DNA of 64,000 bases. Origin: Candidatus Rokuibacteriota bacterium. Lineage in GTDB: Bacteria; Methylomirabilota; Methylomirabilia; Rokubacteriales; CSP1-6. Location: assembly GCA_003221615.1 (NCBI GenBank), contig QHSQ01000144.1, forward strand, positions 1 to 64,000, in the 5' to 3' direction. Position 1 is the first letter of the stretch. Each line of letters begins with the position of its first letter. This document shows, one piece after another, positions 31,009-40,676 of the stretch. The notes under the pieces are model-generated. The model saw nothing but the letters and a program-made list of their open reading frames with translations, made no database searches and was not told where the DNA came from. The position numbers were made by a program, and so were the translations under genes.

Positions 31009-31766
31009 GCGTCCCCCCGCTGCACGCGCTTGGCCAGGTCGGGTCGGTCGCTCGTGACGATGTCGACGCCGAGCGCCAGCATCGTTCGAATGCTCGTCGC
31101 GTCGTTCACCGTCCACACCCCGAGCGCGAGACTCGCCGCGTGGGCCGCCGCGACCACCCGCTCGTCGGCCAGCGTGTACTGGAGGCCGAGATCGGTGGCA
31201 CGAGCGGCCACCGCCCAGTCGACGGTCTGCTCGGGCCGCGCCCCGGTCCTCTCGACCGCGGCCCGTTCGACGAGAAGGCTCGTGCGCGCGCGCGGCGCCA
31301 GCGCACGGACCCGCGCGATCACGTCGGGGTTGAACGCCATGACGGTCGCGTGCGCCTGGAGGCCCGCGCGCGCGAGCGCGGCGAGGATCAGCTCCTCCAG
31401 CCCCTCGTAGCGGGCGCCGGTGGCGGATTCCTTCACTTCGACCAGGAGTCCGACGGGTCGCGGCGCCGCGGCGACAGCGGCGAGCACGTCGTCGAGCATG
31501 GGCACGGGCTCGGCCGTCAGGTCCGCACCGGGACCTCGGAGCCTCAGACGTCGAAGATCGGCGGCCGTCAGCGACGAGACGGCCCCCGTGCCGTTCGTGG
31601 TGCGCTCGAGCGTGGCGTCGTGGATCACCGCGACCGTCCGATCGTGGGTCAGGTGTACGTCGAACTCCAGAAGGTCGCTGCCGAGCGCGATCGCGCTCTG
31701 GAACGCGAGGAGGCTGTTCTCGGGCCAGAGAGCCGCGCCGCCGCGATGCGCCGCGATCCGCGTCAC
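31005..31766 (-). CDS. Glycerophosphodiester phosphodiesterase, tandem paralogue without N-terminal helix
   Basis: [61 protein letters not shown]. Confidence 0.92.
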   Translation of the reverse strand: MTRIAAHRGGAALWPENSLLAFQSAIALGSDLLEFDVHLTHDRTVAVIHDATLERTTNGTGAVSSLTAADLRRLRLRGPGADLTAEPVPMLDDVLAAVAAAPRPVGLLVEVKESATGARYEGLEELILAALARAGLQAHATVMAFNPDVIARVRALAPRARTSLLVERAAVERTGARPEQTVDWAVAARATDLGLQYTLADERVVAAAHAASLALGVWTVNDATSIRTMLALGVDIVTSDRPDLAKRVQRGDA

Positions 31767-32659
31767 TTCTCGGTCTCGATGAGGCCTTTCACGAACCACC
31801 GCTGCATCACGACGATCACGACGACGGGCGGGAGCAGCACCATCATCGCCGCCGCCATGGCCACGTTCCATTCCGGCAGTTGCGAGGTGCGCGGGATCAG
31901 CGAATCGATCCCGATCACGGCGGTGCGCATCTCCGGGCTGTTCGTCACGATCAGCGGCCACAGGTAGTCGTTCCAGCCGTATACGAAGAGGATGACGAAG
32001 AGCGCGGCGATGTTGGCCTTCGACAGCGGCAGCAGGAACGACCACAGGAAGCGCAGCGGGCCGGCGCCGTCGAGCTGCGCCGCCTCGGCGAGCGAGTCCG
32101 GGATGGTCTGGTAGTACTGGCGGAACAGGAACGTGCCGGTGGCCGACGCCAGCAGCGGGACCGTGAGCCCCCAGTAGGTGTCGACCCAGCCAAGGACGCT
32201 GACGACCTGATACGTGGAGACGATCCGCACCGGCACCGGCAGCATCAGGGTGATGAAGATCATCCAGAAGACGACCTGCTTGCCACGGAAGTTGAAGTAG
32301 ACGATCGCGAACGCGGACAGGAGCGAGATCGCGATCTTCCCGAACGCGACCGCGAGCGCGACGATCGCGCTGTTCAGGAGAAGCCGGCCCATCTTCGCCC
32401 GCACCCAGGCATCCGCGTAGTTCTGCAGCATGTGGGTCGAGGGCACGAGCTTCGGCGGAAGGCTCGTCACCTCGTCGAGCGTCTGGGTGCTGATCACGAA
32501 CGCGTAGTAGAGCGGAAAGGCCAGCACGACCACCGAGGCGACGAGGATCGCGTGGGCGATCACGCCGCTCATGTCCCGGCGCCGGGCGGCGGGCAGGTGC
32601 CCCGCCAGCTCGGCGGTCGCGACGGCGCCGGCGGAGGCGACGCGAGTGGTCGCGGCCAT
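31763..32659 (-). CDS. ugpE: Carbohydrate/glycerol-3-phosphate ABC permease UgpE type
   Basis: EAAQLDGAGPLRFLWSFLLPLSKANIAALFVILFVYGWNDYLWPL; glp/GDPD context. Confidence 0.85.
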   Translation of the reverse strand: MAATTRVASAGAVATAELAGHLPAARRRDMSGVIAHAILVASVVVLAFPLYYAFVISTQTLDEVTSLPPKLVPSTHMLQNYADAWVRAKMGRLLLNSAIVALAVAFGKIAISLLSAFAIVYFNFRGKQVVFWMIFITLMLPVPVRIVSTYQVVSVLGWVDTYWGLTVPLLASATGTFLFRQYYQTIPDSLAEAAQLDGAGPLRFLWSFLLPLSKANIAALFVILFVYGWNDYLWPLIVTNSPEMRTAVIGIDSLIPRTSQLPEWNVAMAAAMMVLLPPVVVIVVMQRWFVKGLIETEK

Positions 32660-33540
32660 CAGTAGGTGACCTTCTTCTCCGCGAAGCGGAACTGGGCCGC
32701 GGTCAGCGCGACCACCAGCAGCATCAGGATCACCGACTGCGCGGCGGAGTAGCCGAGCTGGAGACCTTCGAAGCCGTCCTTCCACGCCCGGAAGACCAGG
32801 ATCGACGTCGCGTCGCCCGGCCCTCCCTGCGTCACCGCGTGGACGAGGCCGAAGGTGTCGAAGAACGAGAACGTCATGTTGAGCGTGAACAGGAAGAAGG
32901 TGACCGGCGACAGCAGCGGAAACGTGATCGCGAAGAATCGCCGGATGGGCCCGGCGCCGTCCACGCTCGCCGCCTCGAGCACCGAGCCGGGAATGGCCTG
33001 GAGCCCGGCCAGGTAGAAGGCCAGGTTGTAGCCGAACTGCTTCCAGATCGCCGCGACCACGATGAGCACCAGCGCCACCCAGCCCTTCAAGAACCAGTTG
33101 AACTGGTAGGCCGTCACGAACGACAGGAGGTACGGCAGCACGCCGAACGAGGGGTGGAAGACGAACATCCAGATGACTCCGGCTACCGCCGGCGCGATCC
33201 CGTACGGCCACAGGAGCAGCGTCCGATAGATCGCGAGCCCCCGGATCTTCGCGTTGGCGAGCGAGGCTAGCAGGAGCGCGACCGCCAGGCCGACGAAGGT
33301 GACGAGGGCCGAGAAGACGAAGCTCGTCGCGACGCTGCGGAAATACGCCGGATCGGCGAGGAGCCGCTGAAAGTTGGCGAGGCCGATGAAGATCAGCCGG
33401 TCACCGAACGGCGAGGCCCGGTAGAGCGACAACCGCAGCGAGTCGAAGGCCGGCCAGAAGAAGAAGGCGATGGTGACGGCCAGCTGCGGAGCGATGAGTG
33501 CATACGGGAGCCAGCGATTGCGGAAGACCGTGCGTTTCAT
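32659..33540 (-). CDS. ugpA: Carbohydrate/glycerol-3-phosphate ABC permease UgpA type
   Basis: EAASVDGAGPIRRFFAITFPLLSPVTFFLFTLNMTFSFFDTFGLVHAVTQGGPGDATSILVF. Confidence 0.86.
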   Translation of the reverse strand: MKRTVFRNRWLPYALIAPQLAVTIAFFFWPAFDSLRLSLYRASPFGDRLIFIGLANFQRLLADPAYFRSVATSFVFSALVTFVGLAVALLLASLANAKIRGLAIYRTLLLWPYGIAPAVAGVIWMFVFHPSFGVLPYLLSFVTAYQFNWFLKGWVALVLIVVAAIWKQFGYNLAFYLAGLQAIPGSVLEAASVDGAGPIRRFFAITFPLLSPVTFFLFTLNMTFSFFDTFGLVHAVTQGGPGDATSILVFRAWKDGFEGLQLGYSAAQSVILMLLVVALTAAQFRFAEKKVTY

Positions 33541-33556
33541 CCGCGCGAGCCGCCGC

Positions 33557-34864
33557 CTACTTGTAGAGCGCGGCGAACTCCTTCAGGATCTCGCTGGACT
33601 TCGCCACCGCGTCGTCGAGGCCCTGCTTGGGCGTCTTGGCGCCGCTGAAGATGTTCTCCATCTGCTCCTCGATTGCGTCGCGGATGGAGGTGAAGTTCCC
33701 GAGCCGGATCCCCTGGCTGTTCGGCGTGGTCTTGCCGGTGTTCATCTGGCTCACCGCGGTCTTCTGGTTCGGATTCTTCGCGTAGTGGCCGGAGGCCTCG
33801 AGCGCCTTGGCGGCGGCGTTCGTGAGCGGCAGATAGCCCGTCACGCCCGCCCACCACGCCTGGTTCTCGGTGGAGGCGACGTACTTGAAGAACTGCGCGA
33901 CGCCCTTGTACTCCTCGGGCTTGGCGCCCTTCATCACCCAGAGCGTGGCGCCGCCGATGATCGAGTTCCCCTGCGGAAAGCCGGAGAGCCGCGGCAGCGA
34001 GCCCGTGCCCCACGTGAACTTGCCCTCGGAGGCGCGGGTGAGGTTGCCGATGTAGGCCGATGAGGTCGTGAAGATCCCGCACTCCCCGGCGGTCATGAGC
34101 GCCTCGGCCTTGTTCAGCCGTCCACCATAGGTGAACCAGCCCTCCTTCGCGCCGCGCGCGAGGATCTCCATCATCTTCACGCCGAAGGGGCCGTTGATCT
34201 TGAGCGTAGTGGCCAGACCGTCGAAGCCGTTCGCGTGGTCGGCGAAGGGCTGATCGTGATAGCCGTGCATGTTCTCGACCAGCACCCACGACGGCCATCC
34301 CGAGCTGAACGCGCACTTCACCCCGGCCCCGTGCAGTTTCTTCGCCATCGACTCGACCTCGTCCCACGTCGTCGGCGCCTTGTCGGGAAGGCCCGCCTTC
34401 TTAAAGAGGTCCTTGTTGTAGAAGAGGATCGGCGTCGACGAGTTGAACGCCATCGAGTAGAGGTTGCCGCCGGTCGAGTAGTAGCTCTTCACCGGCCCGA
34501 TCAGATCGTTCCAGTCCATCGCGACCCCGTGGTCCTTCATGAGCTGGTAGACGGGGTACACGGCGCCGGACGACAGCATCGTCTGCGTGCCAACCTCGTA
34601 GACCTGGACGATATGCGGGGGCTGCTTGGCTCGATAGGCGGCGACCGCCGCGGTGAGGGTCTCCGGGTAGGAGCCCTTGTGGACGGCCTTCACGACGTAG
34701 TCGCTCTGCGAGGCGTTGAACTTCGCCGCCATCTCGCCGACCCGCTCACCGAGTACCGATGTCATCGCGTGCCAGAACTGGATCTCGGTCGCGGCGCGCG
34801 ACGTCGCCGGCAACGCGGCGAGGAGCACGACTGCGACGAGAACGCTCACGGTCGAGCGCTTCAT
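33557..34864 (-). CDS. ugpB: Glycerol-3-phosphate-type ABC substrate-binding protein UgpB
   Basis: MKRSTVSVLVAVVLLAALPATSRAATEIQFWHAMTSVLGERVGEMAAKFNASQSDYVVKAVHKGSYPETLTAAVAAYRAKQPPHIVQVYEVGTQTM. Confidence 0.9.
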   Translation of the reverse strand: MKRSTVSVLVAVVLLAALPATSRAATEIQFWHAMTSVLGERVGEMAAKFNASQSDYVVKAVHKGSYPETLTAAVAAYRAKQPPHIVQVYEVGTQTMLSSGAVYPVYQLMKDHGVAMDWNDLIGPVKSYYSTGGNLYSMAFNSSTPILFYNKDLFKKAGLPDKAPTTWDEVESMAKKLHGAGVKCAFSSGWPSWVLVENMHGYHDQPFADHANGFDGLATTLKINGPFGVKMMEILARGAKEGWFTYGGRLNKAEALMTAGECGIFTTSSAYIGNLTRASEGKFTWGTGSLPRLSGFPQGNSIIGGATLWVMKGAKPEEYKGVAQFFKYVASTENQAWWAGVTGYLPLTNAAAKALEASGHYAKNPNQKTAVSQMNTGKTTPNSQGIRLGNFTSIRDAIEEQMENIFSGAKTPKQGLDDAVAKSSEILKEFAALYK

Positions 34865-34970
34865 GAGGGCCTCCATGGCGGAATTCGTCCGAGGGATCAT
34901 CCGTGCCCGGTGCGCCGCACTATAGCACACGCGTACGACGGCTCGGTGACGGCGCGGCGACAAATTGGAA

Positions 34971-35021
34971 GCGCGCCTCGGCCGGCGGGGCCCCAGCCCC
35001 GCGACGGCCTGCGGCGCGCAC
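34971..35021 (-). repeat. REP-like hairpin repeat, copy B
   Basis: GCGCGCCTCGGCCGGCGGGGCCCCAGCCCCGCGACGGCCTGCGGCGCGCAC, immediately after the glpD stop. Confidence 0.85.
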
Positions 35022-35029
35022 GACGGGGA

Positions 35030-36655
35030 CTACGTCCGGAAGCGGTGCGAGCGCGCGACGTGCGCGTGATAGGCCTCGAGCTCGGCGTCGAGCCGGCGCG
35101 GCGTCCAACCGGAGAGCTGCGCCATGCGTTGCCCGATCGACTCGGCGCAGTCCTGCCCCTGGCAGCGGCTGGTCCCGATGCCCGTTCGTCGGAGCAGCAC
35201 GTCCTGCAGCGAGACGGCCATCTCGTCCTGTACGGCGTGGTGCAGCTCGGCGACGACGTCGGGGTTGGAGGGGCACAGCCGCTCGGTCCCGCCCGCCACC
35301 TTGCCGGCGAGATCGAGCACCCGCGTCCAGCCGCGGCCGTACGCCGATACCAGGGTCTCGAGCGTGTCGCGGCCGAGCCCGGTGGCCGCCGCCTCGCCCG
35401 AGACGTCGAGCCACGCGTGCGCCTCCCTCCGTGGCGCCTCGTCGTCGGTGCCGTCGAGGGCGATCCGCTCGCTCCGGCTCTCGCCGCGACGGCCGAGCGT
35501 GCCCATGACCTGGTCACCCAGGTCCTCGGCCAGGCTCCGGAAGCACGTGAGCTTGGTGCCGGTGATCGACAGGAAGCGCCCGCGCTCCTCGGCGACGACC
35601 TTGTGCGCGCGCGACACGTCGGACTCGCGCTTGCCCTGCTCGTACGAAAGCGGACGTACGCCGGCGTACGTGTACACGACCTCGTCCAGCGCGACGCGCG
35701 AGTCGGGCAGGACCTTGCGCACCTCGCCCAGGAGATACGCGACCTCGTCGCCGGTCGCGTGCAGGCGATCGAGATCGCCGTTGAAATCGGTGTCGGTCGC
35801 GCCGATCAGCGAGAACTCACGCCACGGGATGACGAAGATCATCCGGTCGTCGCGAGTCGAGTGATAGATGGCGCGGTCGGTGAGCCGCGGCAGCAGGCAG
35901 TGGATGCCCTTTGTCCGTCTGAGAATCTGCGGGCCGCGCTCGGACACGCCGGCGGCCGCGCGGAGCTCGTCCACCCAGGGGCCGGTCGCGTTGACGACGA
36001 TTCGCGCGCCCAGGGTGGCGACGCGCCCGGTCAGGAGATCGCGCACGCGCACGCCGGTGATCACGCCTCGCCGATCGCGCGTGACCTCGGCGACCTGCGC
36101 GTAGTTGAACGCCCGCGCCCCCAGCCGGCAGGCCGACAGGATGTTCTCGAGGCAGAGTCGCTCGGGGAAGATCAGCAGATCGTCGAAGTAGTAGCCGGCC
36201 CCGCGGAGATCGCCCGCCCGCAGCGCCGGCTCAAGGGAGAGCGCGTCGACCGCGGGAAGCACCCGATAGCGCTCGCGCTTGCGTCCGGGCGTGAGCCAGT
36301 CGTAGAGCTTCAGGCCGATGCGAACCTTGATCAGGCTCCGCGAGGAATCGCGGTAGATCGGCACCAGGAACGGCAGTGGCCGCACCAGATGCGGGGCCAG
36401 GTGCCGGAGCGTCTCGCGCTCGCGGAGCGATTCGCGCACCAGCCCGAAGTCGAACAGCTCCAGGTAGCGCAGGCCGCCGTGGATCAGCTTCGAAGACTGG
36501 GAGGTCGTCGCCGAGGCGAAGTCGCCCTTCTCGACCAGCGCGACCGACACCCCGCGCAGCGCCAGCTCGCGCGCGACGCCGGCGCCGGCTATCCCGCCGC
36601 CGACGATGACGACGTCGTACTCGGCGTCCTCCAGCGGCCACGGACGCCCGTGCAT
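35030..36655 (-). CDS. glpD: Aerobic glycerol-3-phosphate dehydrogenase
   Basis: YDVVIVGGGIAGAGVARELALRGVSVALVEKGDFASATTSQSSKLIHGGLRYLE; IYHSTRDDRMIFVIPWREFSLIGATDTDF. Confidence 0.95.
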   Translation of the reverse strand: MHGRPWPLEDAEYDVVIVGGGIAGAGVARELALRGVSVALVEKGDFASATTSQSSKLIHGGLRYLELFDFGLVRESLRERETLRHLAPHLVRPLPFLVPIYRDSSRSLIKVRIGLKLYDWLTPGRKRERYRVLPAVDALSLEPALRAGDLRGAGYYFDDLLIFPERLCLENILSACRLGARAFNYAQVAEVTRDRRGVITGVRVRDLLTGRVATLGARIVVNATGPWVDELRAAAGVSERGPQILRRTKGIHCLLPRLTDRAIYHSTRDDRMIFVIPWREFSLIGATDTDFNGDLDRLHATGDEVAYLLGEVRKVLPDSRVALDEVVYTYAGVRPLSYEQGKRESDVSRAHKVVAEERGRFLSITGTKLTCFRSLAEDLGDQVMGTLGRRGESRSERIALDGTDDEAPRREAHAWLDVSGEAAATGLGRDTLETLVSAYGRGWTRVLDLAGKVAGGTERLCPSNPDVVAELHHAVQDEMAVSLQDVLLRRTGIGTSRCQGQDCAESIGQRMAQLSGWTPRRLDAELEAYHAHVARSHRFRT

Positions 36656-36773
36656 CGGTCAGACGCTCCCGCGCCGAGTCGCGATCTTGGTCATTCGTTC
36701 ATTCCCTCGGGCGCCGGCGAGCGGCACCAGCCATCACCGTACTGCCCGGCCACGACGGCCGTCAACTTAAGTG

Positions 36774-36826
36774 GTGCGCGCTGCAGGCCCGTCGCGGGGC
36801 TGGGGCCCCCGCCGGCCGAGGCGCGC
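36774..36826 (+). repeat. REP-like hairpin repeat, copy C
   Basis: GTGCGCGCTGCAGGCCCGTCGCGGGGCTGGGGCCCCCGCCGGCCGAGGCGCGC. Confidence 0.85.
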
Positions 36827-36840
36827 CTATTAAACGGATC

Positions 36841-36889
36841 GCGCGCTGCAGGCCGTCGCGGGGCTGGGGCCCCCGCCCGGTGAGGCGCA
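36841..36889 (+). repeat. REP-like hairpin repeat, copy D
   Basis: GCGCGCTGCAGGCCGTCGCGGGGCTGGGGCCCCCGCCCGGTGAGGCGCA; direct tandem with copy C after a 14-bp spacer. Confidence 0.85.
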
Positions 36890-36890
36890 A

Positions 36891-37679
36891 TTATGGATAG
36901 ACGAGGTCCCGGATCGACGGGACGACGAGGTCGGGCGCCGTGTCGGCGATGCGCGCGTCGCCGGCGGGGGTGATACCCGTCAGCACCAGCACCGTCGCCA
37001 GCCCGAGTCGCTTTCCCATGAGGATGTCCGTCTCGAGACGGTCGCCGACGATCACGCACTCGCGCGCCTCGATCCCCAGACGCTCGAGGGCGACCTGGAG
37101 GATGATCGACGAGGGCTTGCCGACGACGACCTCGACCGTGCGTCCCGTCACCGCCTCCACCGCGGCCGTCATCCCCGCGCAGTCGGGGATCTCCCCGTCC
37201 TCGGTCGGACACGTGCGGTCCGGATTCGTCGCGATCAGCCGGGCGCCCTGTCGGACCGCCTGGAGCGCGGTGTTCAGCTTCGCGTAGTCGAAGGTGCGAT
37301 CGAACGCGATCACCACCCAGCGGACCCGCTGATCGCCGCGCACCTCGAGCCCGTGGGCGCGGAGCTCGGCGATCAGCGGCGGCTCGCCGATGACGAAGAC
37401 CGGAGCGCCCGGGTCGAGCCCCGCCAGGTGGCGGGCCAGCACGAGCGACGAGTTGATGACGTCGTCCTCCCGTGTCGGGATGCCCAGGCGCGTGAGCTTC
37501 TGCGCGTAGTCGGCCCGGGTCTGGAGCGGCTTGTTGGAGAGAAACGCGACGCGCCGCCCCGCTCCCCGGAGGGCCGCGATCGCGTCGTCGGCGCCGGGGA
37601 TCAGCGACTCGCCGCGATAGACCGTGCCGTCGAGGTCGAAGAGCCAGCCGCGATGCGGCAGGACGAAGCCGGCGGGCAC
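36891..37679 (-). CDS. HAD-IIA family hydrolase (NagD/phosphoglycolate or glycerol-3-phosphate phosphatase-like)
   Basis: GWLFDLDGTVYRGESLIPGADDAIAALRGAGRRVAFLSNKP; VVGKPSSIILQVALERLG; VGDRLETDILMGKRLGLATVLVLTG. Confidence 0.92.
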   Translation of the reverse strand: MPAGFVLPHRGWLFDLDGTVYRGESLIPGADDAIAALRGAGRRVAFLSNKPLQTRADYAQKLTRLGIPTREDDVINSSLVLARHLAGLDPGAPVFVIGEPPLIAELRAHGLEVRGDQRVRWVVIAFDRTFDYAKLNTALQAVRQGARLIATNPDRTCPTEDGEIPDCAGMTAAVEAVTGRTVEVVVGKPSSIILQVALERLGIEARECVIVGDRLETDILMGKRLGLATVLVLTGITPAGDARIADTAPDLVVPSIRDLVYP

Positions 37680-37706
37680 CGGGCTCAGCTCGCCGCGCCC
37701 ATCCGG

Positions 37707-39161
37707 CTAGCGGAGCAACGGCGCGACGGCGGCCTGGGCGAGATCGACGAAGGGCGCCGGCATGACGCCGAGCAGCACGATCGCGAGCAGCGCGATCGCC
37801 AGCGCGAGGCCGCCGGCGAACGACGAGGCGTACGTGGTGGCGGCGCCCTCGGGCTCGCGCATGTACATGTAGACGATGATCCTCAGATAGTAGTAGGCGG
37901 CCGCCGCGGAGTTCAGCACGCCGATGACCGCGAGCCAGAAATAGCCCGCGCGCACGGCGGCGCCGAACACGTAGAACTTGCCGACGAACCCGGCCAGCGG
38001 CGGAATGCCGACCAGCGAGAGCAGAAACAGGCCGAGCGCCGCGGCCAGGACCGGGTGCTGCCGCGCGAGCCCGGCGTAGTCGGCGACCTCGACCGCCTCG
38101 CCGCGCGCGCGCTCGCACAGCGTGATCACTCCGAAGGCGCCGGCCGTGGTGAAGGTATAGGTCAGAAGATAGAAGAGGACCGAGCTGGCCCCGCCCACCC
38201 CGCCGGCGACCAGGCCGACCAGCATGTAGCCGACGTGGGCGATCGACGAGTAGGCGAGCATCCGCTTCAGGTTCGACTGCGCGAGCGCGACGACGTTCCC
38301 GACCGTCATCGTGACCGCCGCGATCACCCAGAGCAGCGCCGCCCAGTCGGGCGGCACCCCGCGCAGGGTCACCGTGAGCACGCGGATCAGGGCCGCGAAG
38401 GCGCCGGCCTTGGACCCGGTCGCGATCAGCGCCGTCACGCTCGTCGGCGCGCCCTGATACACGTCGGGCACCCACATGTGAAACGGCACCGAGGAGATCT
38501 TGAAGCCGAACCCGACCATCAGGAGCCCGAGGCCGGCGACGAACAGCGGGTCACGTGGTCTGGAAGCGATCGCCGCCGCGATCCGGTCCAGGTTCGTCGT
38601 GCCGGCGGCGCCGTAGATGAGCGCGATGCCGTAGAGCAGGAACGACGAGGCGAACGCGCCGAGGAGGAAATATTTCATCGCCGCCTCGCCCGAGGCGAGC
38701 TCCCGCTTGAACACGCCCGCCAGGACGTAGAGCGAGAGCGACATCAGCTCGAGGGCCAGGAACACGACGATCAGGTCGCCGGCGGCGGCCAGCAGCATCA
38801 TGCCGGCCGTCGAGAAGAGCACCAGCGCCCAGTACTCGCCCGACTCGGCGCCGGTGCGGCGCAGGTAGTCCATCGAGAGCAACACGATGAGGGCGCCGGC
38901 GTAGCAGATGACCACGTTGAAGAACAGCGCGAAGTTGTCGAGCACGACCATGTCGCGGAACGCGCGCCCCGGCGCGCTCCACCGCGTGAGCGTCGCCAGG
39001 AGCGCCCCGACCATGCCGGCGAGCGCGACCATCGCCGGCAGCTCGCGCGGCAACGAGCGCGGAACGATGTCGAGCACCAGCACGATTGCGGCGGCGGTCA
39101 GCACGACCAGGGTCGGCATCAGCGGACCGAGGAGGACGGGCGGGAAGACGATGGCGTCCAT
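37707..39161 (-). CDS. nuoN: NADH-quinone oxidoreductase subunit N
   Basis: SGEAAMKYFLLGAFASSFLLYGIALIYGAAGTTNL; KISSVPFHMWVPDVYQGAPTSVTALIATGSKAG. Confidence 0.94.
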   Translation of the reverse strand: MDAIVFPPVLLGPLMPTLVVLTAAAIVLVLDIVPRSLPRELPAMVALAGMVGALLATLTRWSAPGRAFRDMVVLDNFALFFNVVICYAGALIVLLSMDYLRRTGAESGEYWALVLFSTAGMMLLAAAGDLIVVFLALELMSLSLYVLAGVFKRELASGEAAMKYFLLGAFASSFLLYGIALIYGAAGTTNLDRIAAAIASRPRDPLFVAGLGLLMVGFGFKISSVPFHMWVPDVYQGAPTSVTALIATGSKAGAFAALIRVLTVTLRGVPPDWAALLWVIAAVTMTVGNVVALAQSNLKRMLAYSSIAHVGYMLVGLVAGGVGGASSVLFYLLTYTFTTAGAFGVITLCERARGEAVEVADYAGLARQHPVLAAALGLFLLSLVGIPPLAGFVGKFYVFGAAVRAGYFWLAVIGVLNSAAAAYYYLRIIVYMYMREPEGAATTYASSFAGGLALAIALLAIVLLGVMPAPFVDLAQAAVAPLLR

Positions 39162-39163
39162 GG

Positions 39164-40663
39164 CTAGCGGTTCGCGCTGGTCTTGCTCTGGACCTGAGCG
39201 ATCAGCGCCTCGATGGTCGTCTCGGTCTTCCCGGTGAACGCCGCCGGATAGACGCCGATCCACACGATCAGCGTCAGGACCGGGACCAGCACCGCCCATT
39301 CACGGGTCGTGAGGTCCGTGAGACGCCGATTCGCGTCCAGCGTGACCTCGCCGAACACGACGCGCTGGTACATCCAGAGCATGTACACCGCCGCGAAGAC
39401 GATCCCGGTCGTCGCCAGCGCGGCCATCCACGGGTTCTTCTGGAAGGCGCCCACCAGGATCAGGAACTCGCCGACGAACCCGTTCAGTCCGGGTAGCCCG
39501 AGGGAGGACAGCGCCACCACCAGGAAGAGCGCCGAGAAGGCCGGCACGACCTGCCAGAGGCCGCCGAAGTCGGCGATGAGTCGCGAGTGGCGACGCTCGT
39601 AGATCATCCCGACCATCAGGAAGAGCGCGCCTGTGGAGAGCCCGTGGTTCACCATCTGGATGAGGCCGCCCACGAGCCCTTGCTGGTTGAGCGTGAAGAT
39701 CCCGAGCATCACGAACCCGAGATGGCTGACGCTCGAGTAGGCCACGAGCTTCTTCATGTCGCGCTGCACCGTCGACACCCACGCGCCGTAGATCACGCCG
39801 ATCACCGCGAGCGTGAAGACCAGGGGGCCGAAGGCCAGGCTCGCGTCGGGGAAGAGCGGTAGGCAGAAGCGCAGGAACCCGTAGGTCCCCATCTTGAGGA
39901 GCACGCCGGCCAGGATGACGCTGCCCGCCGTCGGCGCCTCGACGTGGGCGTCGGGCAACCAGGTGTGGAACGGGAACAGCGGTACCTTGATCGCGAAGGC
40001 CAGCGCGAAGGCCAGGAACATGAGGTTCTGGGCGCGGCCCGGTGCCATCACGTACTGCGCCAGCACCGGCAGGTCGAACGTGTAGCGTCCCGTCGCGGCG
40101 CCGTACTGATAGTAGAGGGCGAGGATCGCGACCAGCATGAGGAGGGAGCCGACCATCGTGTACAGGACGAACTTCACCGCGGCGTAGATCCGGTTCGGTC
40201 CGCCCCACACCCCGATGACGAAATACATCGGGATCAGCATCGCCTCCCAGAAGACGTAGAACAGGAACAGGTCGAGGCTGACGAAGACGCCGAGCATCCC
40301 CGTCTCGAGGATCAGCATCGTCGCCACGAACTCCTTGACCCGGTCCTCGATGGCGCCCCAGGCCGACGCGAGCGCCAGCGGCATCAAAAACGTCGTCAGC
40401 AGCACGAGCAGGAGGCTGATGCCGTCGACGCCCACGTGGTAGCTCACGCCGAGCGTCGGCATCCAGCGCCAGTGCTCCTCGAACTGATAGCCGACGATCT
40501 CGGCGTCGAACCCGAAGTAGAGCGGCAGCGAGAGCAGGAACGTGACGACGGCCACGATGAGCGAGACGGGGCGCAGCACGCCGTCGGCGCGCCGCGGCAC
40601 CAGCAGGAGCGCGAGCCCGGCGGCGCCCGGGAGAAACGTGACCACCGAGACCAGCGGGATCAC
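39164..40663 (-). CDS. nuoM: NADH-quinone oxidoreductase subunit M
   Basis: KVPLFPFHTWLPDAHVEAPTAGSVILAGVLLKMGTYGFLRFCLPLFP; SLGLPGLNGFVGEFLIL. Confidence 0.95.
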   Translation of the reverse strand: MIPLVSVVTFLPGAAGLALLLVPRRADGVLRPVSLIVAVVTFLLSLPLYFGFDAEIVGYQFEEHWRWMPTLGVSYHVGVDGISLLLVLLTTFLMPLALASAWGAIEDRVKEFVATMLILETGMLGVFVSLDLFLFYVFWEAMLIPMYFVIGVWGGPNRIYAAVKFVLYTMVGSLLMLVAILALYYQYGAATGRYTFDLPVLAQYVMAPGRAQNLMFLAFALAFAIKVPLFPFHTWLPDAHVEAPTAGSVILAGVLLKMGTYGFLRFCLPLFPDASLAFGPLVFTLAVIGVIYGAWVSTVQRDMKKLVAYSSVSHLGFVMLGIFTLNQQGLVGGLIQMVNHGLSTGALFLMVGMIYERRHSRLIADFGGLWQVVPAFSALFLVVALSSLGLPGLNGFVGEFLILVGAFQKNPWMAALATTGIVFAAVYMLWMYQRVVFGEVTLDANRRLTDLTTREWAVLVPVLTLIVWIGVYPAAFTGKTETTIEALIAQVQSKTSANR

Positions 40664-40676
40664 GGATCGCGTCGGG

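Noticed and set aside
34235-36883. 882-aa plus-strand ORF opposite ugpB and glpD
   Set aside because: Shadow ORF that also runs through two REP-like repeats.
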